Part shown: positions 8,360 to 17,435 of the stretch, piece by piece
Numbering within the stretch: the first letter of the stretch is position 1
Layout: every line of letters begins with the position of its first letter
Source of the DNA: Streptomyces xantholiticus
Lineage (GTDB): Bacteria > Actinomycetota > Actinomycetes > Streptomycetales > Streptomycetaceae
Length of the DNA: 64,000 nucleotides
Direction of reading: 5' to 3'
NCBI RefSeq assembly: GCF_014651015.1
Contig: NZ_BMWB01000015.1
Coordinates: forward strand, 1-64,000
Notes under the pieces: model-generated
The model's database searches: none
What the model saw: the letters and a program-made list of their open reading frames with translations, nothing else
Told to the model about the DNA's origin: nothing
Program-made: the position numbers and the translations under genes

Positions 8360-8401
8360 CCCGACATCGTCAGGGATCTCGCCCCTGATACGAGGTGACT
8401 G

Positions 8402-8437
8402 ACCGGCCCGGGACCGCACAGGCGGCCCCGGGCCGGT
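8402..8437 (-). terminator. Terminator of the methyltransferase gene
   Basis: Perfect 11-bp inverted repeat ACCGGCCCGGG / CCCGGGCCGGT around a 14-nt loop, 4 nt beyond the methyltransferase stop codon. Confidence 0.75.
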
Positions 8438-8441
8438 GCCG

Positions 8442-9095
8442 TCAGACCCGGGCGACCAAGGCGTAGCGCTCGTCCGTCACGGGGCCGCCCCACAGGGCGG
8501 CGTCACCGGCCAGGGACTCGATGCACAGCTCGGTGACGAGCGGGCGCACGGCGGCCGACAGGACATCGGCGGTGACGCCGCCGTGCCAGGGCAGGGTCTC
8601 GGCGCCCGCCACATACGGCACGCCGGACCGGCCGGACTCGCGCCAGCGGCCCTCGACGAGGATCAGCGTGCCTCCGGGGCGGATACGGCCCACCCACTCG
8701 CCGAGGGCGGCCTCGGGGTCGGGCAGGGTCCACACGAGGTGCCGGGAGAGCAGCACGTCGAACCGCTCGTCGCCGGTGGGCGGGGCTGCCGCGTCGCCCA
8801 CCAGGAAGCGGCCGGAAAGACCGGCGGCCGACAGCTTGGCGCGCGCCCGGTCGACCATTCGCGGCGAGAGGTCCACGCCCGTGACCCGGTGCCCGGACTC
8901 TGCCAGCAGCTCGGAGAGCGAGCCGGTGCCGCAGCCGACGTCCAGTACGCGGGACCGGCCCGACGGCAGCCAGGAGGTGAGAAGGTCCGACCAGGCGGCG
9001 CGGGTCTCTTTGGCCCGCAGGCCGTGGTCCGGCTCGGCGTCGAAGTCGGCGGCGGCTGCGTCCCAGTACGCGGTGATCGATGGGGAGTCGGTCAT
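8442..9095 (-). CDS. Class I SAM-dependent methyltransferase
   Basis: 217 residues with the Rossmann methyltransferase motifs in order: motif I 'VLDVGCGTGSLSELLAESG' (about 49-67), the acidic residue of motif II in 'VTGVDLSPRMVDRARAKL', 'FLVGDAAAPP' for motif III and 'FDVLLSRHLVWTLPDPEAAL' then 'RIRPGGTLILVEGRW' for motifs IV-VI. The substrate is not readable; the family methylates small molecules. It lies 12 nt downstream of the CDF transporter gene on the same strand and ends in a strong hairpin, so the two probably form an operon. Confidence 0.9.
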   Translation of the reverse strand: MTDSPSITAYWDAAAADFDAEPDHGLRAKETRAAWSDLLTSWLPSGRSRVLDVGCGTGSLSELLAESGHRVTGVDLSPRMVDRARAKLSAAGLSGRFLVGDAAAPPTGDERFDVLLSRHLVWTLPDPEAALGEWVGRIRPGGTLILVEGRWRESGRSGVPYVAGAETLPWHGGVTADVLSAAVRPLVTELCIESLAGDAALWGGPVTDERYALVARV

Positions 9096-9107
9096 CGTCC
9101 CAGCCTT

Positions 9108-10160
9108 TCAGCCGGCACTGACAGCGCCATGGTGGGTGAGTGCCGCGTGCGGGTCTCCCCCGACGGGACTGTGGTCGATGTGGACGGTGGCCGCGGTCAG
9201 CCGGGGCACGGCGTGGATCAGAGCGTGTTCGGCCGCGACGGCCAGTGAATGCGCCTGGACGACGGTCAGTTGCGGGTCGACCACGATGTCGGCCTCCGCA
9301 CGCAGGGCGTGACCGATCCACCGCATCCGTATCTGCCCGGTGTCCAGCACGCCGTCCACGCCGCGCAGGGCGGTCTCCGCGGTCTCGACGAGGTCCGGGT
9401 CGACGGAGTCCATCAGACGCCGGCAGACCTCCCGGGCCGCGTCCGCCAGAACCAGCAGGATGGCGACCGTGATCAGCAGGCCGACGACCGGGTCGGCCCA
9501 TCGGAGCCCCAGCGCGGCGCCGCCGGCCCCCAGCAGGACGGCCAGCGAGGTGAAGCCGTCGGTACGGGCGTGCAGCCCGTCCGCGACGAGCGCGGCGGAA
9601 CCGATCCGCCGACCGGTACGGATGCGGTAACGGGCGACCCACTCGTTGCCGACGAACCCGACCAGCGCGGCCGCCGAGACCGCCCACAGATGCGTGATGT
9701 CCCGAGGGTGCAGCAACCGGTCGACGGCCATCCAGGCGGCGAGGCCCGCGGATGCCGCGATGGTGGCCACGATGAGGACACCGGCCAGGTCCTCGGCCCG
9801 CCCGTAGCCGTATGTGTAACGGCGGTTCGCCGCGCGGCGCCCGAGCAGGAAGGCGACCCCGAGCGGGACCGCCGTCAGCGCGTCGGCCGCGTTGTGGACG
9901 GTGTCGCCGAGCAGTGCCACGGAGTCCGACAGTGCGACGATCACGGCCTGGACGGCCGTCGTCGCCCCCAGGACCACGAGGGAGATCCACAGGGTCCGCA
10001 TCCCCTCCCGGGACGTCTCCATCGCCGCGTCGACCTTGTCGCCGCTCTTGTGACTGTGCGGCCGCAGCAGATGGGCGAGGCGGTGCCGCCACCCGCCGCG
10101 CGCCGGACCGTGGTCGTGGTGGTGGTGCCCGTTCGGATGAGTGTGCCGAATCCCCGCCAT
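9108..10160 (-). CDS. Cation diffusion facilitator (CDF) metal exporter
   Basis: 350 residues. A His-rich cytoplasmic head (HTHPNGHHHHDH, residues 6-17) precedes six transmembrane helices. The metal site residues of the family are present in helix 2 (D86 and H89-D93, GDTVHNAADA) and helix 5 (H197-D201, DGLHARTDG). A C-terminal CDF dimerisation domain follows from about residue 270, with VHIDH near the end. HD-HD site composition and the His head favour Zn2+ or Co2+ export by proton antiport. The ATG at 10160 follows GGTGGG; a GTG three codons earlier is possible. Cotranscription with the downstream methyltransferase is likely. Confidence 0.92.
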   Translation of the reverse strand: MAGIRHTHPNGHHHHDHGPARGGWRHRLAHLLRPHSHKSGDKVDAAMETSREGMRTLWISLVVLGATTAVQAVIVALSDSVALLGDTVHNAADALTAVPLGVAFLLGRRAANRRYTYGYGRAEDLAGVLIVATIAASAGLAAWMAVDRLLHPRDITHLWAVSAAALVGFVGNEWVARYRIRTGRRIGSAALVADGLHARTDGFTSLAVLLGAGGAALGLRWADPVVGLLITVAILLVLADAAREVCRRLMDSVDPDLVETAETALRGVDGVLDTGQIRMRWIGHALRAEADIVVDPQLTVVQAHSLAVAAEHALIHAVPRLTAATVHIDHSPVGGDPHAALTHHGAVSAG

Positions 10161-10408
10161 GGAACCCACCGTTGCACAGGAATCACATTGCGGCTACAGC
10201 CGTCGTACGCGCTCTGACCAGGTGCGATTCCCTCGCAAGTGCGTGTGGGCAGCAACTGCCCCCAGGACGGGGTCACGCTGGACCGCGCGGTTGCAGACGG
10301 CCCCCTCCACGGGCGGGCGGAACGTCCACGGCGGCCGCCGTCGCGCAGCACCGTGTCGACGATGTCGACCGGCGGCAACGGACGGGCCGAACTCCGAAGG
10401 CGACGGCC

Positions 10409-13400
10409 CTACGCGTCGAACCAGCGGTCCCGTGCCAGCTCCTCCGTACGGGACGGGTCCTCCAGCAGCGCCGCGACCTCGAACCGGCGGGGCCACTGGC
10501 CCGCGGCCCAGGCGAGGCCGGCCGCCACACCTTCCAGCGTCGCGGCGTGCAGCACGCCGTCGGAAGTGCAGCGCCAGTCCAACTCGGTGCCGCCCGCCAT
10601 GAGTTCCTCGTGCTCGACGTACGAGTTGGGGGTGGCCGGGCCGAGCAGGACGCGGACGGACTCCGGGACCTCGTGCTCCTCTCCCTCCGTCGTGACGTCC
10701 GCCTCGACCGTCTCGCTCAGCCGGCGGACCTGGAACAGTTCCGCCAGGTCGGCAGCCAGGGTAGGGGCCACCGGGAGCAGCGGGAGACCGGTGGCCAGGG
10801 GCAGCAGGTCGGGGGTGTCGGCGACGACCGCGTCGGCGGCGTCCACGACCCGCACCTCGCCGTCCACGACCGCGCGCAGCTCGTCGGGGAGCGTGACCTG
10901 CTCGGGGTCCATGTCGGCGAGGGCCGTGTACAGCCTGTGCAGCTGACGGCCGGTCACCTCCCGGTCCGGGTCGGCGAGGCGGGACAGCAGCTCCGCCGCA
11001 CCGCCGGGCTCGTCGAGGAGCGCCGCCACCGACGTACGGACGCCGAGCGCGTGCAGCACCTGCGCGTCCTCGAAGCCGGTCGTGTCGGCAGACTCGTACA
11101 GGCCCTCCAGCAGCGGGTCCGCGCCCGAGGCGCGCAGGCCGGCCGGGCGGCGGCCGTCGAGCACCGGATGGTCGCGCAGCCACCACGCCGTGTAGGGGCG
11201 GACGGTCTCCGTGGTGCCGTCGGGCAGCAGGACGCGTACGTTCTGGGTGAGCGCGTCCCGCAGCGGCGGCTGCGCCAGCAGGGCGAGGGCCTGCGGCCAG
11301 CGCTCGTCGTCGACCAGGTCCAGGTCGCGCACGGCGACGATCTCCGTGGCGACCGGCGGCACCGGCGTGTCCGGCAGCCGGTCGAGGAGGTCCTCGCACC
11401 ACACGTCTACCGCGTCCAGCAGGCCCACGTCGTCCGGCTCGGCGAAGTCGCCTTCACGCGGCTCCAGTTCGTCCGGGTCGAGGACGACGTCGGAGGCGCG
11501 GACAAGGGCGAAGTTGGCGAGGACGCCGCAGGCGGCGAGGGGCTGTTCGCCCCAACGTTCGGCCAGTTCGGCATCGCACAGGGCGAGTTCACCCTCCCGC
11601 ATCACCGAGGCGAACGGGCTGCCGGGCAGGACGAGCTCACCGGCCGGGGCGAGTTCGCCGTCCTCGTCGGGCAGCGCCAGCGCGCCGAGCCACGGCTCGT
11701 CACCCGGCTCCAGCTCGGCCTCCCTGACCAGGGCGAGGACCGTCTCCGCCAGTTCCTCCGCGTCGAGCGAGTCCGCGTCCTCGTCCCAGATCTCGCCCTC
11801 GTCCAGGGATGCCGCGACCGCCGCCCGCACCTGGGGCGTCGTGAGCACGGCACGCGGAGTGGCGGGCAGGGCGCCCAGCTTCTCCAGCAGCGGGTGGGCG
11901 GCGTCCGGATGGACGACCTTCAGCCCGAGCCGGGCCAGGTCCGCGGGGGTGTCGGCCAGCGGAAGCAGGGTCTGGCGGGGGCCGATGGTGGTACGGGAAT
12001 CGGCGAGCGGCACGGGCAGACCGGACAGGCGGTCCGGGTCGACGCCGGCGAGGCTCTCGTACAGCCGCTGCCACCACACCGGTTCGCGCTCCAGGCCGGC
12101 GAGGCGGTCGATCGCCTCGGCCAGCGGAACCCGGGCCACGCCCAGCGTGCGCAGTTCCACACGGCGTTCCAGACCGGCCGGCAGCAGCGTGGGCATCACC
12201 TCGGCGAGTACGCGCACCGTGTCCGTGCCCGCACCCTCCAGCACCTCCGCCTCGACGGGCCGCAGGCCGCCGGTGGTCACCCGGTCCGGCAGACCGGTGT
12301 CCTCGTCCGACACGTCGCGCGGGACGGCGGCCTCCAGGAACGCGGTGCGGGGCAGACGCTGCAGGATCGCCGCCCGCAGCTGCCCGTCCAGCTCGCCCTT
12401 GCCCAACGGGCCGGGCACGAGGTCGATGACGCCTGTCGTCACCGGCTGCCAGGCGCCCAGCAGTTCGGCGTACGCGTCGGCCGCGCGCTCCACCAGGAAA
12501 TCGGTGAGTGGCCCAGGGGCCGGATGGCGCCGGGTCGTGTCCAGCGGCAGCGACGCGATCAGCAGGGCCGGTACGCCGAGGGGTTCGTCGGTCGGGGTCG
12601 GCGCATGGACCACGGGCTGCGTGAGCGGGCGGACCGGCGCGCCCTCGTCGTCGACGGGCACGGCCCAGGTGACCGACCAGTGCGGCCGCAGACGCTCCTC
12701 CACGGGCCGGTCCGCGAGCAGCGCGGGCTCGATCGGACCGCCGTGACCGACGACCCGCCAGCGGCGCTCCCCGTGCACGCTGTCCTCGACACGGACGTAC
12801 GGCTCCTGCTCGTAGCGCTTCAACACCCTTACGGAGCCCGGCGTCTCGACGACGATCTCGGCGAGGCCGGGGAGGGTCAGGAGCAGCGCGTCGTCGATCG
12901 CGGCGAGCAGCCGCTCGACGAGGTCGACGGCGGCGCCGTCACGCAGCGGCAGCACGACGACCGTGTCATAACCCTCGGGCGCGCTGCCCTCGGCCGGCAG
13001 CGGAAGCCGCAGCAGCGGTACGTGGCCGTCACGCCGGCGCAGCTCGTCGCCGAGGCCCGGGCTGACCTTCGCCACCTGCGCGGTCAGCTCCCTGGCCTCG
13101 GCCAGCGACCAGCGCACACCGCCGTGGCGGCCCACGACGGCGGGCTCGTCACTGACGGCGAGCACGGCGGCGAAGCCGACACCGAACCGGCCGACGGCCG
13201 CCTCATGGCCCTCGCGCTTGGCGGAGGCACGCAGGGTGCTCAGCGACTCGACGCCGGTGGCGTCCAGCGGGGCGCCCGTGTTCGCGGCGGCCAGCGTGTT
13301 CCCGCTCAGCGTCAGCCGCAGCCGGCCGGGGACACCGGCGCGGGCGGCGGCGTCGGCGGCGTTCTGCGCGAGCTCGACGACGAGGCGGTCCCGGTAGCCG

Positions 13401-13534
13401 CCGAGGGCGAGGTCCTCCTCGGCGTTCGCGTCCTCCCGGAAGCGGGCGGGGCTCGCGCCCCACGCGTCGAGCACCCCGCGCCGCAGCCGCGCCGTCCCGA
13501 ACGGGTCGGCCCACTCGGTCGTCCTGACGCTCAC
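10409..13534 (-). CDS. Sacsin N-terminal ATPase-like (GHKL) protein
   Basis: 1041 residues. The N-terminal ~200 residues have an Hsp90/sacsin-type GHKL fold: 'LVVELAQNAADAAARAG' (N-box), 'LRLTLSGNTLAAANTGAPLD' (G1), 'GRFGVGFAAVLAVSDEP' (G2 lid). The remaining ~800 residues are acidic and Leu-rich with no recognised domain, ending DRWFDA. This is a conserved single-copy actinobacterial protein annotated as 'sacsin N-terminal ATPase-like domain' or molecular chaperone Hsp90-like. The GTG at 13534 follows GGAG at 6 nt and starts just before the conserved 'RTTEWADPFG' segment. It stands alone, flanked downstream by the CDF gene and upstream by repetitive DNA. Function unknown. Confidence 0.85.
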   Translation of the reverse strand: MSVRTTEWADPFGTARLRRGVLDAWGASPARFREDANAEEDLALGGYRDRLVVELAQNAADAAARAGVPGRLRLTLSGNTLAAANTGAPLDATGVESLSTLRASAKREGHEAAVGRFGVGFAAVLAVSDEPAVVGRHGGVRWSLAEARELTAQVAKVSPGLGDELRRRDGHVPLLRLPLPAEGSAPEGYDTVVVLPLRDGAAVDLVERLLAAIDDALLLTLPGLAEIVVETPGSVRVLKRYEQEPYVRVEDSVHGERRWRVVGHGGPIEPALLADRPVEERLRPHWSVTWAVPVDDEGAPVRPLTQPVVHAPTPTDEPLGVPALLIASLPLDTTRRHPAPGPLTDFLVERAADAYAELLGAWQPVTTGVIDLVPGPLGKGELDGQLRAAILQRLPRTAFLEAAVPRDVSDEDTGLPDRVTTGGLRPVEAEVLEGAGTDTVRVLAEVMPTLLPAGLERRVELRTLGVARVPLAEAIDRLAGLEREPVWWQRLYESLAGVDPDRLSGLPVPLADSRTTIGPRQTLLPLADTPADLARLGLKVVHPDAAHPLLEKLGALPATPRAVLTTPQVRAAVAASLDEGEIWDEDADSLDAEELAETVLALVREAELEPGDEPWLGALALPDEDGELAPAGELVLPGSPFASVMREGELALCDAELAERWGEQPLAACGVLANFALVRASDVVLDPDELEPREGDFAEPDDVGLLDAVDVWCEDLLDRLPDTPVPPVATEIVAVRDLDLVDDERWPQALALLAQPPLRDALTQNVRVLLPDGTTETVRPYTAWWLRDHPVLDGRRPAGLRASGADPLLEGLYESADTTGFEDAQVLHALGVRTSVAALLDEPGGAAELLSRLADPDREVTGRQLHRLYTALADMDPEQVTLPDELRAVVDGEVRVVDAADAVVADTPDLLPLATGLPLLPVAPTLAADLAELFQVRRLSETVEADVTTEGEEHEVPESVRVLLGPATPNSYVEHEELMAGGTELDWRCTSDGVLHAATLEGVAAGLAWAAGQWPRRFEVAALLEDPSRTEELARDRWFDA

Positions 13535-14325
13535 GCTGTGCTCCGCTCTCTTACGGCTCTCGGGCGGCGGCGTTCGATCGCACCCGACTGCTGATGCGCC
13601 CGAAGGTACCGCGTGCGGGGCGGGTGTGGCGGGTGACGGGTGTGTGGCCGCTGCGCGGGGCGTGTTCCCCCACCGCCCGTTCCCGAATGCGGGGCTCCGC
13701 CCCGGCCCCCGTTCCCGGCGTGCCGCAACCCCCGCCTGAGCCGCCGCGCAGGGCAGGCGCGCGGCCGGGCAGGCCACGGGCCGGACCTCGAGGACACGGC
13801 GCGCGGCGCGCGCACGGTACCGAGGCGAAGCCCCGTACGCCCCGCGCAGCGCGGCACGTGTCCGGGCTCCGCGCCCGGGCTCGGGCTCGGGCTCGGGCTC
13901 GGGACGGGCTCGGGCTCGGGACGGGCTCGGGACGGGCTCCGCGCCCGGGCTCGGGCTCGGGACGGGCTCCGCGCCCGCGTTCGGGACGGGGTTACCACCC
14001 ACCCCGCCACGCATGGGTGGACGACGGGGTGCGGAACACGCCCGCCGCAGGCGGCCGCCCGGCCGACTCCGGCCGGGACGGTCCGGCGCGCAGGCGGCTC
14101 CCACGGCTGCCGGGCCACAGGGTGAGCTCCAGGACACGGCGCGAGGCCCGGGACCGAGGCGAAGCCCGGTACGCCGTGCCCCAGCGCAGCAGGGCGAAGC
14201 CTCGGCACCCGGCGCGGCACGGACGAGGCGAAGCCTGGTACGCCCCGCGCGGCCCGGGTCCGGGGGTTGCCCCGGTTCGGGAAGGGCGGGGTGCAGAACA
14301 CGCCCGCCGCAGGCGGCCGCGCGGC
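13535..14325. repeat. GC-rich intergenic mosaic repeat region
   Basis: 791 nt without a gene. It contains internal copies: 'GAGGCGAAGCC' followed by GTACGCC occurs three times (about 13822, 14155, 14227), 'AACACGCCCGCCGCAGGCGG' twice (about 14036 and 14296), and 'GTTCGGGA(A/C)GGG' twice. Similar pieces recur in other long gaps of this window (17.2, 22.2, 25.4, 34.5, 63 kb). Confidence 0.7.
13862..13979 (+). repeat. GGGCTC hexanucleotide array
   Basis: A run of GGGCTC units broken by GGGACGGGCTC and GGGCTCCGCGCCC variants, about 118 nt. Apparent proteins from it (Ser-Pro-Glu or Ala-Arg strings) are artefacts. Confidence 0.85.
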
Positions 14326-15270
14326 CTACGAGTGTCCCAGGTCCTCCGACTCGCCGTCGGGCTCCGTCGGGACGGAGCCGCCGTCCCGTGCCGGCCGGAG
14401 GACGAACTCGTCCGCCGCCATCGAGTCGTGCACCGGCGGCGGCGGCGTCGGCGGCTTCGGCATGACGGCCGCCTCCGAGTGCCCGCCGCAGCCGTACGCC
14501 AGCGACACCACGCGCCCGTCCGCCGGGGAGAACTCGTTCGCGCACACGCCGAAGGCCTGCCGCAGGGACCCGGCGATCGGGACCAGGAAGCCGCAGGAGA
14601 CGCAGGACGCCGGCGCCGCCTGCGCCATCGGCGTCTTGGCGCCGTAGGACTCCTCCCAGCGGTCGGCCGCCGTGTGCAGTCCGTATCGGGACAGCACGCG
14701 CGCCCGGCGCATGCCCAGTTCTTCGGCCAGCGCCGCGATCTGGCCGCGGCCGTTGTTCGTCGTGGCCTCGATCGCGGGCCTGCGGTCCGTGAGCTCCGCG
14801 TCCTCCGCTTCGACCCGCTCGACCAGGTCGTGGGACGGCGGGTGCTCGGCGAGAACCGAGTTGGGTGGCGGCTCGTCCTCGCCGCTGTAGCCGGGTTCGA
14901 GCCGCAGGTCCTCCGCCTCGGTCGGCAGCAGGTCCCCCGGCCCCATGTCACCGGGCCGCAGCCGCTCGCTCCACGGCACCCACTCGGGAGCCAGCAGCGC
15001 GTCGGGGCCGGGCAGGAGGACGGTTTCGTCAAGCGTGACGACCTTGGCGCGCGAGGCGCGGGTGACGGTCACGGCCCAGCGCCAGCCGCGGTAGCCCGGT
15101 TCCTGACACTCGAAGAAGTGCGTGACGACCCGGTCCCCCTCGGAGACGAGCGACACATGCTCTCCGACCACTCCAGGGGCGGCGGCCTCCTCGGCGGCCT
15201 CACGGGCGAGGTCTACCGCCTCGGCGCACAGGCGGTCGGGGGTACGGCTTCGCGTCGTCGCAGCACTCAC
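14326..15270 (-). CDS. DUF3027 family protein
   Basis: 314 residues, conserved in actinobacteria. Features seen: an N-terminal helix 'DRLCAEAVDLAREAAEEAA', a beta domain including 'THFFECQEPGYRGWRWAVTV' and 'WVPWSERLRPGDMGPGDLLP', a helical segment 'ELGMRRARVLSRYGLHTAADRW', and a Cys pair CVSCG with a third Cys in 'VCANEFSPADGRVVSLAYGCGGHSE', suggesting a zinc knuckle. Function unknown. The GTG at 15270 follows AGGAGAG. The gene is divergent from the MFS gene at 15661, a pairing common in streptomycetes. Confidence 0.88.
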   Translation of the reverse strand: MSAATTRSRTPDRLCAEAVDLAREAAEEAAAPGVVGEHVSLVSEGDRVVTHFFECQEPGYRGWRWAVTVTRASRAKVVTLDETVLLPGPDALLAPEWVPWSERLRPGDMGPGDLLPTEAEDLRLEPGYSGEDEPPPNSVLAEHPPSHDLVERVEAEDAELTDRRPAIEATTNNGRGQIAALAEELGMRRARVLSRYGLHTAADRWEESYGAKTPMAQAAPASCVSCGFLVPIAGSLRQAFGVCANEFSPADGRVVSLAYGCGGHSEAAVMPKPPTPPPPVHDSMAADEFVLRPARDGGSVPTEPDGESEDLGHS

Positions 15271-15660
15271 TAGTCTCGCTTCTCTCCTACGCCGTCTCAC
15301 GGATGCGCTCGGCCGATGAAGAGGTACGGGGCAGGGCGGCGCACGGAGCGGACCGGAGGGCCGCATCGACGTCCACACACCCGGACCGTCCTGATCCCGG
15401 GCACACCTATTGTCATCCATTCTGCGGGATGCCGAAGAGGCGCGCGGCCGAGAACAACCGCCGGTGGCGCGCTACGCACGCTACCCCTTCCTACGCCCGC
15501 CGCCCACCTGCCCGTCGCAACACGGGACGAACCGACAGCGACGGAGCGGTGTTACGGCCCGCCCGCACAGGCAGTCACAAAGGCGGCAAGAAGGAAACAC
15601 GCCGCACCGGGCGGCCTCGATCACGGTTCGTGGTGGCAGGCGTTGGGGCAGTATGACGGG
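15271..15660. other. 390-nt divergent intergenic region
   Basis: Separates the divergent DUF3027 and MFS genes and should carry both promoters. A very Arg-rich plus-strand frame (15429-15656) lacks codon bias and was not called. No clear operator was seen. Confidence 0.4.
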
Positions 15661-17013
15661 GTGGCAGCCGCAAGGTCGTCCGATGCAGACGGCCCGGTCC
15701 GCAGGGCGGGCCGGGCGGTCGGACGCGCGCTGCATCTGCCGATCACCGGCACCGCGCGCGGCATCCGCAGGGCCACGCACGCGCACGGCGCGGGGGAATC
15801 CGGTCTCGGCAAACTGATCGAACTGCACGCGGTGAACGGCGCGGGCGACGTCATGATCACCGTGGCGCTGGCTTCCACGGTGTTCTTCTCCGTACCGACC
15901 GACGAGGCGCGCGGCCGAGTGGCGCTCTACCTCGCCGTCACCATGGCGCCCTTCATCCTGCTCGCTCCGGTGATCGGCCCGCTCCTCGACCGCATCCCGC
16001 ACGGCCGGCGCGCGGCCATGGCGGGCGCGATGCTCGCCCGCGCACTGCTGGCGCTCATGATGTCGCGCGCCGTCGCGACGGGCGGCCTGGAGCTCTACCC
16101 GGCGGCGCTCGGCGTGCTGGTGTCCTCCAAGGCGTACGGGGTGGTGCGCAGCGCCGTCGTGCCCCGGCTGCTGCCACCGAAGTTCTCCCTGGTGAAGGCG
16201 AACTCCCGTGTGACGCTGGCCGGCCTGCTGGCCACCGGCATCGCGGCACCGATCGGGGTGGGGCTGCAGAAGATCGGGCCGCAGTGGCCGTTGTACGGGG
16301 CGTCCGCGCTGTTCGTCCTCGGTACGTTCTGGGCCTTCACGATGCCGCACAAGGTGGACTCGGCGAAGGGCGAGACGCCGGTGCGGATGATCGCGCACGG
16401 TGAGAAGAAGCCGACCCTGCGCACGGTCGGGCCGTCGGTACTGCACGGGCTCCAGGCGAACGCGGCGCACCGCGCGCTGTCCGGGTTCCTGATCTTCTTC
16501 CTGGCGTTCCTGCTGCGCGAGCATCCGCTCGGCGGGCAGTCGGCGGCGGTCTCCCTGGGGATGGTCGGCGTCGCGGCGGGCGTGGGCAACGCGCTGGGAA
16601 CGGCGATCGGTGCGTGGCTGAAGGCCCGTGCGCCGGAGGCGATCATCGTCACGATGCTGACGCTGGTCCTGGCGGCGGCCGTCACGGCGGCGATCTTCTT
16701 CGGTACGGGCATGGTGGCGGTGCTGGGCGCGATGGCGGGACTGTCGCAGGCGCTGTCGAAGCTCTCCCTGGACGCGGTGATCCAACGCGACGTGCCCGAA
16801 CAGGTCCGGACGTCGACGTTCGCCCGGTCGGAGACGCTGCTGCAGATGGCGTGGGTGGTGGGGGGTGCGATCGGCATCGTGCTGCCGCTGAACGGCGTGC
16901 TGGGCATGTCGGTGGCGGCGGCGATCGTCGCGACGGGCGCCCTCACGTCGTGCCGCGGCCTGCTGGGCGCGGCCCGGCACCGCGGCGGGGCGCCGCGGGC
17001 GCGGGTGGCCTAG
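15661..17013 (+). CDS. MFS transporter
   Basis: 450 residues. A basic cytoplasmic N-terminus ('RAGRAVGRALHLPITGTARG') leads into about 12 hydrophobic helices, with the MFS loop 2-3 signature seen as 'GPLLDRIPHGRRAAM'. A charged central loop ('MPHKVDSAKGETPVRMIAHG') splits the two halves. This family sits next to DUF3027 in many Streptomyces and its substrate is unknown. GTG 15661 was chosen because the conserved 'AAARSSDADGPVRR' start begins there; upstream in-frame sequence looks non-coding. The gene ends 14 nt before a tandem repeat block. Confidence 0.85.
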   Translation: MAAARSSDADGPVRRAGRAVGRALHLPITGTARGIRRATHAHGAGESGLGKLIELHAVNGAGDVMITVALASTVFFSVPTDEARGRVALYLAVTMAPFILLAPVIGPLLDRIPHGRRAAMAGAMLARALLALMMSRAVATGGLELYPAALGVLVSSKAYGVVRSAVVPRLLPPKFSLVKANSRVTLAGLLATGIAAPIGVGLQKIGPQWPLYGASALFVLGTFWAFTMPHKVDSAKGETPVRMIAHGEKKPTLRTVGPSVLHGLQANAAHRALSGFLIFFLAFLLREHPLGGQSAAVSLGMVGVAAGVGNALGTAIGAWLKARAPEAIIVTMLTLVLAAAVTAAIFFGTGMVAVLGAMAGLSQALSKLSLDAVIQRDVPEQVRTSTFARSETLLQMAWVVGGAIGIVLPLNGVLGMSVAAAIVATGALTSCRGLLGAARHRGGAPRARVA

Positions 17014-17026
17014 ACGGGAGCGGGTG

Positions 17027-17190
17027 CGCGCCGCGGGGCGCGCTGCGTCCGGGGTGTGCACGCCTGCGGGGCGGGTGCGCCCACGCGGCGCGCTACGTCC
17101 GGGGAGGCGCCCACGCGGCGCGCTACGTCCGGGGAGGCGCCCACGCGGCGCGCTACGTCCGGGGAGGCGCCCACGGGGCGGGTGCGCCCG
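17027..17190 (+). repeat. 30-bp tandem repeat with degenerate flanking copies
   Basis: Three exact 30-bp units (17077-17106, 17107-17136, 17137-17166), each containing GCGCCCACGCGG and CGCTACGTCCGGGGAG, followed by a partial unit and preceded by a degenerate copy at 17027-17056. The rest of the gap to 17435 is GC-rich mosaic sequence like that at 13.6 and 25.4 kb. Confidence 0.85.
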
Positions 17191-17435
17191 CGGCGGGCCG
17201 TTCCCCGCCCTGCCCTGCGCCTCGCAGCGTGGGTGGTACCCCACCCGAAACCGGGTTCTGCCCGGACCCTCCGCGCGGTGTCCGGGGGCGCCGGGCGGCC
17301 TGCTCGTGCAGCCCCGCCGGTGCTTGACGCGCGGGGCCGCCCGCCCCCGCGCGCGACCCGGCCGGGGTAACCGGGACCCGCCGCGCCGCGCACCCCCGCG
17401 CGGCAGCGCGCACCGCGCCCGATAGCCTTCGGCTC

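Noticed and set aside
9812..13594. Plus-strand frame of 1260 codons
   Set aside because: Mirror of the sacsin-type ATPase gene; typical G/C third-position artefact with Gln/Arg/Val-rich text and no motif.
13640..14465. Several Arg/Pro/Ser-rich frames in the intergenic repeat
   Set aside because: Generated by GGGCTC arrays and mosaic repeats; no ribosome sites or codon bias.
15429..15656. Arg-rich 75-codon plus-strand frame before the MFS gene
   Set aside because: No codon bias, contains a TTA in non-coding-looking sequence, and no family resemblance.
17077..17166. Possible CRISPR array (30-bp repeats)
   Set aside because: Units are directly adjacent with no spacers and no cas genes nearby; a plain tandem repeat.
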